This document shows positions 6,046 through 13,895 of a DNA stretch of 13,895 bases, piece after piece. The stretch is from positions 1 to 13,895 of the forward strand of contig CAMLKX010000022.1 of assembly GCA_946480515.1 (NCBI GenBank), in the 5' to 3' direction. The translations under genes and the position numbers were made by a program. Each line of letters begins with the position of its first letter. The first letter of the stretch is position 1. The notes beneath the pieces are model-generated. The model did no database searches, was not told the DNA's origin, and worked only from the letters and a program-made list of their open reading frames with translations. This stretch comes from an uncultured Sphingomonadaceae bacterium. GTDB taxonomy: Bacteria > Pseudomonadota > Alphaproteobacteria > Sphingomonadales > Sphingomonadaceae.

Positions 6046-7637
6046 TGCGTCTGCCGACCTCGGTCGATCCGGAGAGCGACGGATACCGCGCCAACGCAGA
6101 CCATAATCGAGCGCTGGTTCAGAAGCTGCGCGCCGATGTCGCCGAAGCGGCACGAGGCGGGCCGGAGGAGCACCGTGAACGGCACGTCGCGCGCGGCAAA
6201 TTGCTCCCGCGCGACCGCGTCGAGCGGCTGCTCGATCCAGGTTCGCCCTTCCTCGAAATCGGTCAGCTCGCGGCGTGCGACATGTACGATGGCGAGGTTC
6301 CGGGTGCGGGCATCATCTGCGGCATCGGCCGCGTGTCCGGGCGGCAGGTGATGATCGTCTGCAACGATGCGACGGTTAAGGGCGGCACCTACTATCCCGT
6401 CACCGTCAAGAAACATCTTCGCGCGCAGGAGATTGCCGAGCAGAACCGGCTGCCCTGCATCTATCTGGTCGACAGCGGTGGCGCGAACCTGCCGCACCAG
6501 GCCGAGGTGTTCCCGGACCGCGACCATTTCGGCCGCATCTTCTTCAACCAGGCACAGATGAGCGCCAAAGGCATTGCCCAGATTGCCTGCGTCATGGGCA
6601 GCTGCACCGCGGGCGGAGCCTATGTCCCGGCGATGAGCGACGAGAGCATCATCGTTCGTAACCAGGGCACGATCTTCCTTGGCGGTCCGCCGCTGGTAAA
6701 GGCGGCCACGGGCGAGGAGATCAGCGCCGAGGATCTCGGCGGCGGCGACCTTCATGCACGCAAGTCGGGGGTCGTGGACCATCTCGCCGAAAATGACGAG
6801 CATGCGCTGACCATCGTCCGCGACATCGTCTCGACGCTGCAGCCGGAGAGCGGGGCAGGGCTGGAGCTTAAGGAGCCGCGTCCCCCACTCTTTGAGGCCG
6901 AGGAACTGTACGGGATCATCTCCCAAGACGTGCGCGCACACTATGACGTGCACGAGGTGCTCGCCCGCATCGTCGATGGCTCGGAGTTCCACGAGTTCAA
7001 GCCACTCTACGGCTCCACGCTGGTGTGCGGCTTCGCCCACATCTGGGGCATGCCGGTCGCGATCCTCGCCAACAACGGCATATTGTTCAGCGAAAGCGCG
7101 CTCAAGGGTGCGCATTTCATCGAGCTTGCTTGCCAGCGCCGAACGCCTTTGCTGTTCCTGCAGAACATCGCCGGCTTCATGGTCGGCGGAAAATATGAGG
7201 CGGAGGGCATCGCCAAGCATGGCGCCAAGCTCGTCACGGCCGTCGCGACGGCGCAAGTGCCGAAGATCACCGTGCTGATCGGCGGCAGCTTCGGTGCGGG
7301 CAATTATGGCATGGCGGGGCGTGCCTATTCGCCGCGTTTCCTGTTCACCTGGCCCAACAGCCGCATCAGTGTCATGGGCGGCGAGCAGGCGGCGTCGGTC
7401 CTCGCTACCGTCCACCGCGACGCGGACAGTTGGACTGCGGACGAAGCCGAAGCCTTCAAGCAGCCGATCCGTCAGAAATATGAGGACGAGGGCAATCCGT
7501 GGCACGCCACCGCGCGGCTGTGGGACGACGGCATCATCGATCCAGCGCAGACGCGGGATGTGCTCGGCCTCGCGTTTGCGGCGACCCTCAATGCTCCCAT
7601 TCCCGAGCGTCCGCAGTTCGGCCTGTTCAGGATGTGA
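6042..7637 (+). CDS. mccB: 3-methylcrotonyl-CoA carboxylase beta subunit (carboxyltransferase)
   Basis: A 531-residue carboxyltransferase subunit (also called LiuB), close to the usual length of about 535. It moves CO2 from carboxybiotin on the alpha subunit to 3-methylcrotonyl-CoA, giving 3-methylglutaconyl-CoA in leucine breakdown. Visible marks are the N-terminal crotonase-fold half with [21 protein letters not shown] and the CoA/oxyanion loop [13 protein letters not shown] (186-198), then the C-terminal half with [20 protein letters not shown] (371-390) and [11 protein letters not shown] (414-424). NxxGFMVG and GNYGMxGRAYxPRF favour methylcrotonyl- or geranyl-CoA carboxylase over propionyl- or acetyl-CoA carboxylase. 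Geranyl-CoA carboxylase cannot be fully excluded. The ATG at 6042 overlaps the previous stop (a second ATG follows at 6045). The frame stays open upstream, but those residues are shadow of the preceding gene. It is followed after 67 bp by the alpha subunit gene. Confidence 0.92.
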   Translation: MMRLPTSVDPESDGYRANADHNRALVQKLRADVAEAARGGPEEHRERHVARGKLLPRDRVERLLDPGSPFLEIGQLAACDMYDGEVPGAGIICGIGRVSGRQVMIVCNDATVKGGTYYPVTVKKHLRAQEIAEQNRLPCIYLVDSGGANLPHQAEVFPDRDHFGRIFFNQAQMSAKGIAQIACVMGSCTAGGAYVPAMSDESIIVRNQGTIFLGGPPLVKAATGEEISAEDLGGGDLHARKSGVVDHLAENDEHALTIVRDIVSTLQPESGAGLELKEPRPPLFEAEELYGIISQDVRAHYDVHEVLARIVDGSEFHEFKPLYGSTLVCGFAHIWGMPVAILANNGILFSESALKGAHFIELACQRRTPLLFLQNIAGFMVGGKYEAEGIAKHGAKLVTAVATAQVPKITVLIGGSFGAGNYGMAGRAYSPRFLFTWPNSRISVMGGEQAASVLATVHRDADSWTADEAEAFKQPIRQKYEDEGNPWHATARLWDDGIIDPAQTRDVLGLAFAATLNAPIPERPQFGLFRM

Positions 7638-7664
7638 TGGTGAGGAAGGCCGCCTCCTCAGTCC

Positions 7665-7685
7665 TCCCCGAGAAAAGCTCGGGGA
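7665..7685. promoter_or_regulatory. 8-bp perfect hairpin just before the carboxylase alpha gene
   Basis: In the 67-bp gap between the two carboxylase genes, 7665-7672 (tccccgag) pairs perfectly with 7678-7685 (ctcgggga) around the loop aaaag. The 3' arm overlaps the purine-rich ggggaag that would be the ribosome-binding site for a GTG at 7693 (in frame, four codons before the ATG at 7705). No U-run follows, so an intrinsic terminator is unlikely. It may tune translation of the alpha subunit relative to beta, stabilise the upstream message, or be one copy of a dispersed intergenic palindrome. A second, shorter complementary pair (gagg...cctc) lies just upstream at about 7642-7659. Confidence 0.5.
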
Positions 7686-7704
7686 AGATTTCGTGAGTTC
7701 GCCG

Positions 7705-9642
7705 ATGATTTCGTCCCTCCTCATCGCCAATCGCGGCGAGATTGCGTGCCGGGTGATCCGCACTGCCCGGTCGATGGGGATCAGGACGGTCGCGGTTTAT
7801 TCGGATGCCGACGCCAAGGCGCTGCATGTCCGGATGGCGGACGAGGCGGTGCATATCGGCGCTTCCTCGGCGAGTGAATCCTACCTGCGCGGCGACAGGA
7901 TCATTGAAGCGGCGAAGGCGAGCGGAGCGGAGGCGGTCCATCCCGGCTACGGCTTCCTCAGCGAGAATGCCGACTTCGCGCAGGCGGTGATCGACGCCGG
8001 GCTGGTCTGGGTCGGACCCAAGCCGGACAGCATCCGTGCGATGGGCCTCAAGGATGCGGCGAAGAAGCTGATGATTGAGGCGAGGGTGCCGGTGACTCCC
8101 GGCTATCTCGGTGAGGACCAGACCCCGGAACGCCTCAAGCAGGAGGCCCACACGATCGGCTATCCGGTGCTGATCAAGGCGGTTGCGGGCGGCGGCGGCA
8201 AGGGCATGCGCCGCGTCGACGAACCCGGCCAATTCGAAGCCGCGCTCGAAAGCGCCAAGCGCGAGGCGGCGAGCAGTTTCGGCAATGATCGCGTGCTGAT
8301 CGAGAAGTACATCCTCTCGCCACGCCACATCGAGGTGCAGATATTCGGCGACAGCCACGGCAATGTCGTCCACCTGTTCGAGCGCGACTGTTCGCTCCAG
8401 CGCCGCCATCAGAAGGTGATCGAGGAGGCCCCCGCTCCGGGTATGGACGAGGCGACGCGCGCGGCGATCTGCTCGGCCGCGGTGGGCGCAGCGAAGGCGG
8501 TGAACTATGAGAACGCGGGCACGGTCGAGTTCATCGCCGATGCCAGCGAGGGCCTCCGCGCCGACCGCATCTGGTTCATGGAAATGAACACGCGGCTGCA
8601 GGTCGAGCATCCCGTGACGGAGGAGATTACCGGGCAGGACCTGGTCGAATGGCAGCTGCGCGTTGCTTCCGGAGAGCCGCTGCCGAAGCGGCAGGAGGAG
8701 CTATCGATCAACGGCCATGCGATCGAAGCGCGGCTCTATGCGGAAGACCCGGCGAAGGGGTTCCTGCCGAGTGTTGGAAGGCTTGACTATCTCTACCTTC
8801 CACAACCACCTCATTATCCGAATGTCCGCACCGAAACCGGATTTGAGGAAGACGATCAGATCTCGCCGTTCTACGATCCGATGATTGCAAAATTGATCGT
8901 TCATGCCGACGATCGAACGACAGCGCTCGATGCTCTGGCGGGCGCCTGTGATGGCGTAGCCTGTCATCCAGTCAGGACGAACGCCTGGTTTCTTGCCCGT
9001 CTTTGCGATGAGCCTTTATTCCGGGCCGGGTCGGTCACCACGGCCTATATTGGCGATCATCTGGCCGAGCTGACACAATCACCCAAGCCAAGTGATGAAC
9101 TCCTCCAGGAGGTTGCCCAACATTTCATTTCGGCACGTTGGACGGACGATCTTGAATATCATCATAGAACTCGGCGCTTTGATCGCGGACTGTCCGGCTT
9201 TCGGCTCAACCAGTCCCCTTCTTTCAAGGTGACGGTGCAATCGGAAGGAAAAGCTGTTCCAATCGATTTCGACATCGCACTTTATGATGGGGGCACGAAT
9301 TGGGAGCCGAGTGCGGGTTCGATCAAGGACGCCGACGAAATTACAATCTTTGAGAATGGAGCCTACTTCGAGTTCGCGCTCGCTACCCGTGGTAGTGCCA
9401 GCAGTCATTCCGTCTCGCACGGGGAGATTTCTGCACCAATGCCCGGCAGGGTGACTGCAGTCTACATTTCCCAAGACGAAACAGTTGTTGCGGGGCAACA
9501 TTTGTTGACGCTTGAGGCCATGAAAATGGAGCATGCATTGATGGCGCCGTTCGACGGGACCGTCATCGCGCTCAACGTTGCGCCCGGCCAGCAGGTGCAG
9601 GCCGAAACCGTGCTGGCGCGCGTGAAGCCGAAGGAGGATTGA
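7705..9642 (+). CDS. mccA: 3-methylcrotonyl-CoA carboxylase alpha subunit (biotin carboxylase + biotin carrier)
   Basis: A 645-residue alpha subunit (also LiuD). It carboxylates its own biotin with ATP and bicarbonate and passes the CO2 to the beta subunit. The biotin carboxylase domain fills about 1-445: SSLLIANRGEIACRVIRTAR (3-22), HPGYGFLSEN (79-88), the ATP-grasp glycine loop AGGGGKGM (161-168), ERDCSLQRRHQKVIEE (226-241) and MEMNTRLQVEHPVTE (292-306). A linking BT-like region (about 460-570) precedes the biotinyl domain with EAMKMEH, biotin on Lys607 (codon 9523-9525). The ATG at 7705 matches the family start. A GTG at 7693, better placed after ggggaag, would add four residues. Base composition changes inside the gene: a 60-base sample at 8221 is 67% GC, samples at 9121 and 9241 are 45-47%, and one at 9541 is 70%, with no break in the frame. 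Its TGA shares one base with the next ATG. Confidence 0.95.
   Translation: MISSLLIANRGEIACRVIRTARSMGIRTVAVYSDADAKALHVRMADEAVHIGASSASESYLRGDRIIEAAKASGAEAVHPGYGFLSENADFAQAVIDAGLVWVGPKPDSIRAMGLKDAAKKLMIEARVPVTPGYLGEDQTPERLKQEAHTIGYPVLIKAVAGGGGKGMRRVDEPGQFEAALESAKREAASSFGNDRVLIEKYILSPRHIEVQIFGDSHGNVVHLFERDCSLQRRHQKVIEEAPAPGMDEATRAAICSAAVGAAKAVNYENAGTVEFIADASEGLRADRIWFMEMNTRLQVEHPVTEEITGQDLVEWQLRVASGEPLPKRQEELSINGHAIEARLYAEDPAKGFLPSVGRLDYLYLPQPPHYPNVRTETGFEEDDQISPFYDPMIAKLIVHADDRTTALDALAGACDGVACHPVRTNAWFLARLCDEPLFRAGSVTTAYIGDHLAELTQSPKPSDELLQEVAQHFISARWTDDLEYHHRTRRFDRGLSGFRLNQSPSFKVTVQSEGKAVPIDFDIALYDGGTNWEPSAGSIKDADEITIFENGAYFEFALATRGSASSHSVSHGEISAPMPGRVTAVYISQDETVVAGQHLLTLEAMKMEHALMAPFDGTVIALNVAPGQQVQAETVLARVKPKED
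8790..9535. other. lower-GC segment inside the carboxylase alpha gene
   Basis: By hand count, 60-base samples at 9121-9180 and 9241-9300 are 45% and 47% GC, against 67% at 8221-8280 and 70% at 9541-9600. The segment uses codons scarce elsewhere in the window (aga, tta-poor but many ttt, gat, cat, aat). It covers the end of the biotin carboxylase domain, the BT region and the start of the biotinyl domain. Edges are approximate. It could be a homologous-recombination patch from a lower-GC relative, or relaxed selection in a variable linker domain. Confidence 0.55.
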
Positions 9643-10094
9643 TGGCTGGCAAGTGGTTCGACGAGTGGGCGATCGGCGATCGCATCGCCCATGAGTTGCG
9701 CCGAACGGTGACCGAAACCGACAATCTTCTGTTCACTGTGCTGACCCACAATCCGCAGCCGCTGCATCTCGATGCCGAGGCCGCCAGAGCGAGTGAGTTC
9801 GGCCAAATTCTCGTCAACGGCACCTTCACTTTTTCGTTGATGATCGGCCTCACGGTGGGCGACACGACGGCCGGTATGCTGATCGGGAATCTTGGTTATG
9901 ACGAAGTGCGGATGCCCGCGCCGGTGTTCATCGGCGACACGTTGCGCGCCGAGAGCGAAGTGACGGCAGTGCGGGACAGCCGCTCGCGCTCCGATGCAGG
10001 GATCGTGACCTGGCGGCATCGCCTTCTCAACCAGCGCGACGAGACTGTGTGCGAGTGCCTGCGCTCCGCTCTGCTCAAGCGGCGGGTCGCATGA
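9642..10094 (+). CDS. MaoC-family (R)-enoyl-CoA hydratase-like protein
   Basis: A 150-residue single hot-dog domain of the MaoC dehydratase family, cytosolic. The ATG at 9642 is preferred over a TTG three bases earlier because AAGGAGG (9631-9637) is better spaced from it. Family marks are WFDEWAIGD near the N-terminus, the hydratase loop THNPQPLHLDAE (35-46), and NGTFTFSLMIGLTVGDT (59-75). Ordinary R-specific hydratases have a catalytic Asp five residues before the His. Here His42 is present, but that position is Asn37, as in the NPxPLHxD subgroup. Placed between a methylcrotonyl-CoA-type carboxylase and a CitE-like lyase, it is a candidate for hydrating 3-methylglutaconyl-CoA, itaconyl-CoA or a related branched enoyl-CoA, by analogy with mycobacterial Rv2499c. 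It is coupled to both neighbours (TGATG upstream, ATGA downstream). Confidence 0.88.
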   Translation: MAGKWFDEWAIGDRIAHELRRTVTETDNLLFTVLTHNPQPLHLDAEAARASEFGQILVNGTFTFSLMIGLTVGDTTAGMLIGNLGYDEVRMPAPVFIGDTLRAESEVTAVRDSRSRSDAGIVTWRHRLLNQRDETVCECLRSALLKRRVA

Positions 10095-10936
10095 GGCTGC
10101 GGTCGCTGCTGTTCGTTCCGGGCGACCGTCCGGAACGCTTTCCCAAGGGGGTCGCGAGCGGGGCCGACGCGCTGATCCTCGATCTTGAGGATTCCGTCGC
10201 GCGCTCGCGGAAGGACTTCGCCCGAAACGCCGTCGCGGAGTGGCTCGGGGAGGAGCGCGAATGCCTGGTGTTCGTCCGGATTAATCCCCTGCAGACTGGT
10301 CTTGCTGAGGCTGATCTGGATGCGGTGCTTGGCGGGCATCCCGATGGGCTGGTGCTGCCCAAGGCGGAAGGCGCCGCGTCCGTGCGGCGCCTGTTGGAAC
10401 TGACGGGCGGTAAAGCTCCGCCGATCCTCCCGATAGCCACTGAAACTCCGGCAGCCGTTTTCGAACTGGGAAGCTTCGCCTCTGTAGCCGGCCAACTGGC
10501 GGGCCTGACCTGGGGCGCGGAGGATTTGCCGGCGGCAGTCGGCGCGCTGACGGCCCGCGAGCCGGACGGCCGCTTCACGCCCCCTTATGAACTCGCGCGG
10601 TCGCTGACCCTGTTTGCCGCGCACGCCGCCGGAGTGCCGGCAATCGACACCGTCTTCCCGCGCATCGAGGCCCTGGATCAGCTTGGCGATTATGTTCAGC
10701 GGGCGCGGCGCGATGGGTTTACCGGCATGTTGGCGATCCACCCCAAGCAGGTCGGGGTCATGAACCGCGGGTTCACGCCAAGTCCGGAGGAGGTCGCCAG
10801 AGCGCGGGAGCTGATTGCCGCCTTCGCCGGACAACCCGGTGCCGGAGTACTCGAGATTGGGGGTCAGATGGTTGACCGGCCGCATCTGCTGCAAGCGGAG
10901 CGGATCATTGCTCTCGCTGGAGATGCGACCGGCTAG
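10091..10936 (+). CDS. CitE-like beta-hydroxyacyl-CoA lyase (HpcH/HpaI family)
   Basis: A 281-residue TIM-barrel lyase of the CitE/malyl-CoA lyase group, which cleaves beta-hydroxyacyl-CoA thioesters in a Mg2+-dependent retro-Claisen reaction. Visible residues are [17 protein letters not shown] (4-20), [10 protein letters not shown] (27-36), the substrate Arg63 in FVRIN, the metal ligands Glu118 in ATETP and Asp145 in WGAEDL, and the C-terminal AIHPKQV motif. No alpha and gamma citrate-lyase subunit genes are nearby, so this is a stand-alone CitE-like enzyme, not citrate lyase. Its position after carboxylase and MaoC genes matches mycobacterial Rv2498c, reported to cleave (R)-HMG-CoA and (S)-citramalyl-CoA. 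The same role is inferred here. The ATG at 10091 overlaps the MaoC stop. The open frame continues upstream but without family sequence. Its TAG overlaps the convergent acs stop on the other strand. Confidence 0.9.
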   Translation: MRLRSLLFVPGDRPERFPKGVASGADALILDLEDSVARSRKDFARNAVAEWLGEERECLVFVRINPLQTGLAEADLDAVLGGHPDGLVLPKAEGAASVRRLLELTGGKAPPILPIATETPAAVFELGSFASVAGQLAGLTWGAEDLPAAVGALTAREPDGRFTPPYELARSLTLFAAHAAGVPAIDTVFPRIEALDQLGDYVQRARRDGFTGMLAIHPKQVGVMNRGFTPSPEEVARARELIAAFAGQPGAGVLEIGGQMVDRPHLLQAERIIALAGDATG

Positions 10937-12864
10937 TTCGCCCGTCCCGCTACGAGTGCTTCCACGACGGTCGGATCGGCAAGCGTCGAGGTATCGCCGA
11001 AGCCGTCGGTGGACCCCTCGGCGACCTTGCGCAGAATCCGGCGCATGATCTTGCCCGAACGAGTCTTCGGCAGGGCCGGGGTGAACTGAATCCGCTCCGG
11101 CGACGCGAGCGCGCCGATCTGACGGCGCACTTCATTCTTCAGGTCGCCTTGAAGTTCGGGATTGCCCTCTTCGCCGGCATTGAGCGTGACGAATGCGTAG
11201 ATCGCCTGGCCCTTGATATCGTGCGGGAAGCCGACCACCGCCGCCTCCGCGACCTTCGCGTGAGCGACCAGCGCGCTTTCAACCTCGGCAGTGCCGATGC
11301 GATGGCCAGAGACGTTGATCACGTCATCGACCCGGCCGGTGATCCAGTAATAGCCGTCCTCGTCACGGCGGCAGCCGTCACCGGTGAAATACAGACCTTT
11401 GTAGGTGCTGAAATAGGTCTCGAAGAAGCGGCGGTGGTCGCCCCAGACGGTCCGCATCTGGCCGGGCCAGGAGGATGACAGGCACAAATTACCGCTGGTG
11501 GCACCGTGCAGTTCTTTCCCCTCCGCATCAACCAGCAGTGGCTGGACACCAGGCAGCGGCCGGGTTGCGGAGCCGGGCTTCATGTCCGTCGCTCCGGGGA
11601 TCGGAGAAATCAGGATCCCTCCCGTCTCGGTTTGCCACCAGGTGTCGATCACCGGCGAGCGGCCGTCTCCGACCACCCGCCAATACCATTCCCAAGCTTC
11701 CGGATTGATCGGTTCGCCGACCGTTCCAAGTAGCCGGATCGAAGCGCGGGAGTGCTTTTTGACCCACTGATCACCCTCTCGCATCAGCGCTCGGATGGCC
11801 GTTGGCGCGGTGTAGAAGATCGTCACGCCGAGCCGATCGCAAGTTTCCCAGAAGCGGCCGAAATCGGGATAGTTGGGAACGCCGTCGAACATGACGCTCG
11901 TCGCCCCATTGGCGAGCGGTCCATAGACGACATAGCTGTGACCGGTGATCCAGCCGATGTCGGCGGTGCACCAGAAGATATCGTCGTCCTTGGGATCGAA
12001 GGCCCAGTCGAAGGTGGTGGTGGCCCAGGTCAGATATCCGCCGGTGGTGTGCACAACGCCTTTCGGCTTCCCGGTCGAACCGGAAGTGTAGAGAATGAAC
12101 AGAGGGTCTTCGGCGTTCATCCGCTCCGGCTCGCACTCGGTCGAAAGGTCCTCGCGGACGGCGGAATAGCTGATGTCCCGCCCTTCCTTCATCGACACGT
12201 CCGCACCGGTGCGAGTGACAATGATGACCGTCGGCACGTCGCGCTGCGCCAGAGCGGAGTCGACGTTGGCCTTGAGCGGAATGATCTTGCCCCCGCGAAC
12301 GCCTTCATCGGCGGTGATCACGGCGCAGGCATCGCAGTCGGCGATCCGGCCCGCGAGGCTTTCCGGCGAGAAGCCGCCAAACACGACCGAGTGGATCGCG
12401 CCGATGCGCGTGCACGCCAGCATTGCCGCGGCCGCTTCGGGGATCATCGGCATGTAGATCATCACGCGGTCGCCGCGGCGAATGCCGCGGTGCTTCAGCA
12501 GGTTCGCGAACCGGCAGGTTTCCTCATGCAATTGCCGGTAGGTAAGCGAGCGGCCCGTGCCGGGTTCATCGGCCTCGAAGATCAGCGCCGTCCTGTCGCC
12601 GCGTTCGGCCAGGTGGCGGTCAAGGCAATTGACCGAGACGTTCAACTCGCCATCCGCATACCAGCGGATTCCGAAGTCCGCCTCATTGAACGACCAGTCC
12701 CCGGCTTGCGTCGGCTCACGGAACCAGTCGAGCCTCGCGGCCTGATCGAGCCAAAACCGATTAGGGTCAGCAGCAAAGGCGGCGTGGAGCGCTTCAAGTT
12801 CCTTGCGCCCGATGCGGGCGCGCTCGGCAAAATCGGCGGGAACGGGATGGATGGGCTCTGACAT
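10933..12864 (-). CDS. acs: acetyl-CoA synthetase (AMP-forming)
   Basis: A 643-residue AMP-forming acetate:CoA ligase, near the usual 650. It activates acetate through acetyl-AMP to acetyl-CoA in the cytosol. Domains in order are an N-terminal Acs extension (about 20-80), the AMP-binding domain with the P-loop [12 protein letters not shown] (259-270), GEPINPEAW (393-401), the acyl-pocket motif [10 protein letters not shown] (407-416) with the Trp residues that restrict the pocket to short acids, YFTGDG (502-507), and the mobile C-terminal domain with [14 protein letters not shown] (517-530) and [11 protein letters not shown] (599-609). Lys605 is the lysine that is acetylated to switch off Acs in other bacteria. 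The ATG at 12864 has AGAGG upstream. It lies 14 bp after the E2 gene, so the two are probably cotranscribed, and it converges on the CitE-like gene with overlapping stops. Confidence 0.96.
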   Translation of the reverse strand: MSEPIHPVPADFAERARIGRKELEALHAAFAADPNRFWLDQAARLDWFREPTQAGDWSFNEADFGIRWYADGELNVSVNCLDRHLAERGDRTALIFEADEPGTGRSLTYRQLHEETCRFANLLKHRGIRRGDRVMIYMPMIPEAAAAMLACTRIGAIHSVVFGGFSPESLAGRIADCDACAVITADEGVRGGKIIPLKANVDSALAQRDVPTVIIVTRTGADVSMKEGRDISYSAVREDLSTECEPERMNAEDPLFILYTSGSTGKPKGVVHTTGGYLTWATTTFDWAFDPKDDDIFWCTADIGWITGHSYVVYGPLANGATSVMFDGVPNYPDFGRFWETCDRLGVTIFYTAPTAIRALMREGDQWVKKHSRASIRLLGTVGEPINPEAWEWYWRVVGDGRSPVIDTWWQTETGGILISPIPGATDMKPGSATRPLPGVQPLLVDAEGKELHGATSGNLCLSSSWPGQMRTVWGDHRRFFETYFSTYKGLYFTGDGCRRDEDGYYWITGRVDDVINVSGHRIGTAEVESALVAHAKVAEAAVVGFPHDIKGQAIYAFVTLNAGEEGNPELQGDLKNEVRRQIGALASPERIQFTPALPKTRSGKIMRRILRKVAEGSTDGFGDTSTLADPTVVEALVAGRAN

Positions 12865-12878
12865 CGCGCCTCTATTCG

Positions 12879-13895
12879 TTACGACGACAGGAGACGCAAC
12901 GGATTTTCGATCAATGCCTTCATTGCCGCCAGGTAGTTGGCGGCATCCCAGCCATCCACCACGCGATGGTCGCAGGACAGAGACAGGTTCATGCGCTTGC
13001 GGACCACGATCTCTCCGTCGGCGATCACCGGCTTTTCCTCGATCTTGTTGACGGCAATGATCGCCACCTCCGGAGCGTTGATCACCGGGGTTGAGGCGAT
13101 TCCGCCCAGTGGACCGAGGCTTGAGATGGTCATGGTGGACCCGCTGAGATCCTCCCGCGACGCCTTGCCCGACCGAGCTGCCTCGGACAGTCGGGCGATC
13201 TCGTTCGCCAGCTCGGTCAGCGTGAGGGAGCCGGCGTCGCCAATGACCGGGACCATCAGTCCCGCATCGGTCTGGGTCGCCACTCCGGCGTGCATCGCGC
13301 CATGGCGGGTGATGGTCTGGTTTTCATCGTCATAGGTCGCGTTCAACATCGGCCATTGCTCTGCCGCGCGTGCCATTGCGGTAATCAGAAAGGGCAGGAG
13401 GGTGAGCTTGGGATCGCTCTCCGCCCGATCGCGATTGAGCATCGCCCGGGTTTCCTCGAGCGCGGTGACGTCGAATTCCTCGACAAGGGTGAAGTGCGGA
13501 ATTCGTCGCTTCGATTCTGCCATTCGTTCAGCGATCCGGCGGCGCAGACCGGTGACCTTGATCGTCTCATCGCCATGCCCCTTCTCGGCGCGATGATTGA
13601 TGCCGCCGCCATGGTACAAGAGATAGGCATCGAGATCGGAGTGGCGAATCCTCTCACCCGCGGCCTTTACCTGGCCGAGGTCGATCCCGAGTTCCCGGGC
13701 GCGCTTTCGGACCGCGGGAGAAGCTAGCGGTTTCTTCTCAGACCCGTTCGTGTCGAACGCAGTCGAGACGCGTTCTTCCAATTTCGCGGGCGGCTCCTCG
13801 ACTCGGCGCCCGACCCGGCGGCCGAGCGCGCCGCGCTCGAGGCCCGGCAGCCGCACGGCAGGCTCGTCACCGCCGACGAGGTGGCCGACGCCGTC
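12879..13895 (-). CDS. bkdB: 2-oxoacid dehydrogenase E2 acyltransferase, branched-chain type, 5' end missing
   Basis: This is the C-terminal part of a lipoamide acyltransferase. Reading in from about 13788 there is an acidic linker ([11 protein letters not shown]), a peripheral subunit-binding domain beginning [17 protein letters not shown] (codons near 13730) and ending DLDAYL, a short linker, and the catalytic domain, from [14 protein letters not shown] through [20 protein letters not shown] to the active-site HRVVDG (12951-12968). The ending [20 protein letters not shown] followed by [11 protein letters not shown] resembles branched-chain alpha-keto acid dehydrogenase E2 more than pyruvate or 2-oxoglutarate E2. 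The enzyme transfers isovaleryl, isobutyryl or 2-methylbutyryl groups to CoA. The lipoyl domain is absent: the frame stays open to the window end, but its outer ~36 codons do not look like E2, while the opposite strand there reads as a dehydrogenase. The gene is thus interrupted at about 13788. Stop TAA at 12879-12881. Confidence 0.87.
   Translation of the reverse strand, partial: DGVGHLVGGDEPAVRLPGLERGALGRRVGRRVEEPPAKLEERVSTAFDTNGSEKKPLASPAVRKRARELGIDLGQVKAAGERIRHSDLDAYLLYHGGGINHRAEKGHGDETIKVTGLRRRIAERMAESKRRIPHFTLVEEFDVTALEETRAMLNRDRAESDPKLTLLPFLITAMARAAEQWPMLNATYDDENQTITRHGAMHAGVATQTDAGLMVPVIGDAGSLTLTELANEIARLSEAARSGKASREDLSGSTMTISSLGPLGGIASTPVINAPEVAIIAVNKIEEKPVIADGEIVVRKRMNLSLSCDHRVVDGWDAANYLAAMKALIENPLRLLSS
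13788..13895 (+). CDS. short-chain dehydrogenase/reductase C-terminal fragment
   Basis: On the plus strand, codons from about 13788 to the window end read [10 protein letters not shown], then [16 protein letters not shown], then [10 protein letters not shown]. This is the late SDR segment in which a helix with xxxRQPxGRL is followed by TxDEVAxAVxYLAS near the C-terminus. There is no start or stop: both ends are missing. It lies antisense to what should be the E2 lipoyl/linker region and abuts good E2 sequence at about 13788, so it cannot be part of a normal gene neighbour. The sequence style reminds me of actinobacterial SDRs, but that is impression, not a search. Most likely a chimeric contig end; a true rearrangement is possible. 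Confidence 0.55.

Noticed and set aside
7294..7704. N-terminal extension of the carboxylase alpha subunit into the beta gene
   Set aside because: The 137 extra codons are a shadow frame of the beta subunit; SSLLIANRGEIA after the ATG at 7705 is the family N-terminus.
7638..7704. Intrinsic terminator between the two carboxylase genes
   Set aside because: The hairpin is not followed by a run of T, and stopping transcription between two subunits of one enzyme would make little sense.
5982..7763. Very long open frame (about 590 codons) on the minus strand opposite the carboxylase beta gene
   Set aside because: It is the antisense shadow of a conserved high-GC gene; its sequence is Arg/His/Asp-rich with no recognisable family, whereas the plus strand is an unmistakable carboxyltransferase.
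10091..10936. CitE as a citrate lyase beta subunit
   Set aside because: No citrate lyase alpha, gamma or prosthetic-group genes are present, and the context is acyl-CoA catabolism.
11752..12861. About 370-codon open frame on the plus strand opposite acs
   Set aside because: Antisense to conserved acs motifs (P-loop, GEPINPEAW); no family resemblance of its own.

Overview
The window reads as chromosomal DNA of a high-GC alphaproteobacterium, most likely a sphingomonad (Sphingomonas or Sphingomicrobium type). Grounds are the GC-rich codon use, the short TonB-family protein with a Gly-rich linker and paired cysteines in its C-terminal domain, the YfcG-like GST, and the gene families present. 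This placement is by recognition, not by a database search. No tRNA, rRNA, CRISPR array, insertion sequence or phage gene was seen.

Layout. (1) Positions 100-2343, minus strand, read right to left: a 100-residue hypothetical protein, a YfcG-like glutathione S-transferase, a lipoprotein RND-efflux adaptor, and the first ~19 residues of the RND permease. (2) 2344-2470: a divergent intergenic region. (3) 2471-3226, plus: a TonB-family protein. (4) 3227-4955, minus: an MHS-type MFS transporter whose last ~80 residues lie in another frame, so it is frameshifted as read. (5) 4956-5062: a divergent intergenic region holding a perfect 8-bp inverted repeat. (6) 5063-10936, plus: a tightly packed six-gene run encoding a DUF1289 protein, a dienelactone-hydrolase-family enzyme, the beta and alpha subunits of a 3-methylcrotonyl-CoA-type carboxylase, a MaoC-like hydratase and a CitE-like acyl-CoA lyase. 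(7) 10933-13895, minus: an acyltransferase (E2) of the branched-chain 2-oxoacid dehydrogenase type, followed 14 bp later by acetyl-CoA synthetase.

Functionally, the right two thirds look like a branched-chain amino acid (leucine) catabolic island. E2 would help make isovaleryl-CoA, the biotin carboxylase would make 3-methylglutaconyl-CoA, and the MaoC and CitE proteins would hydrate and cleave it. Acs would feed the acetyl-CoA pool. The carboxylase-MaoC-CitE order resembles the mycobacterial accD1-accA1-(fadE19)-Rv2499c-Rv2498c cluster. It suggests an (R)-3-hydroxy-3-methylglutaryl-CoA and/or itaconate/citramalyl-CoA route in place of the textbook crotonase plus HMG-CoA lyase pair, neither of which is in the window.

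Cautions. Both ends of the window (about 1-99 and 13788-13895) appear to carry sequence that does not belong to the adjoining gene. The right end encodes, on the plus strand, a clear short-chain dehydrogenase C-terminal fragment, so these ends may be assembly chimeras. The alpha carboxylase gene is a compositional mosaic: its middle-to-3' part has visibly lower GC than the rest.
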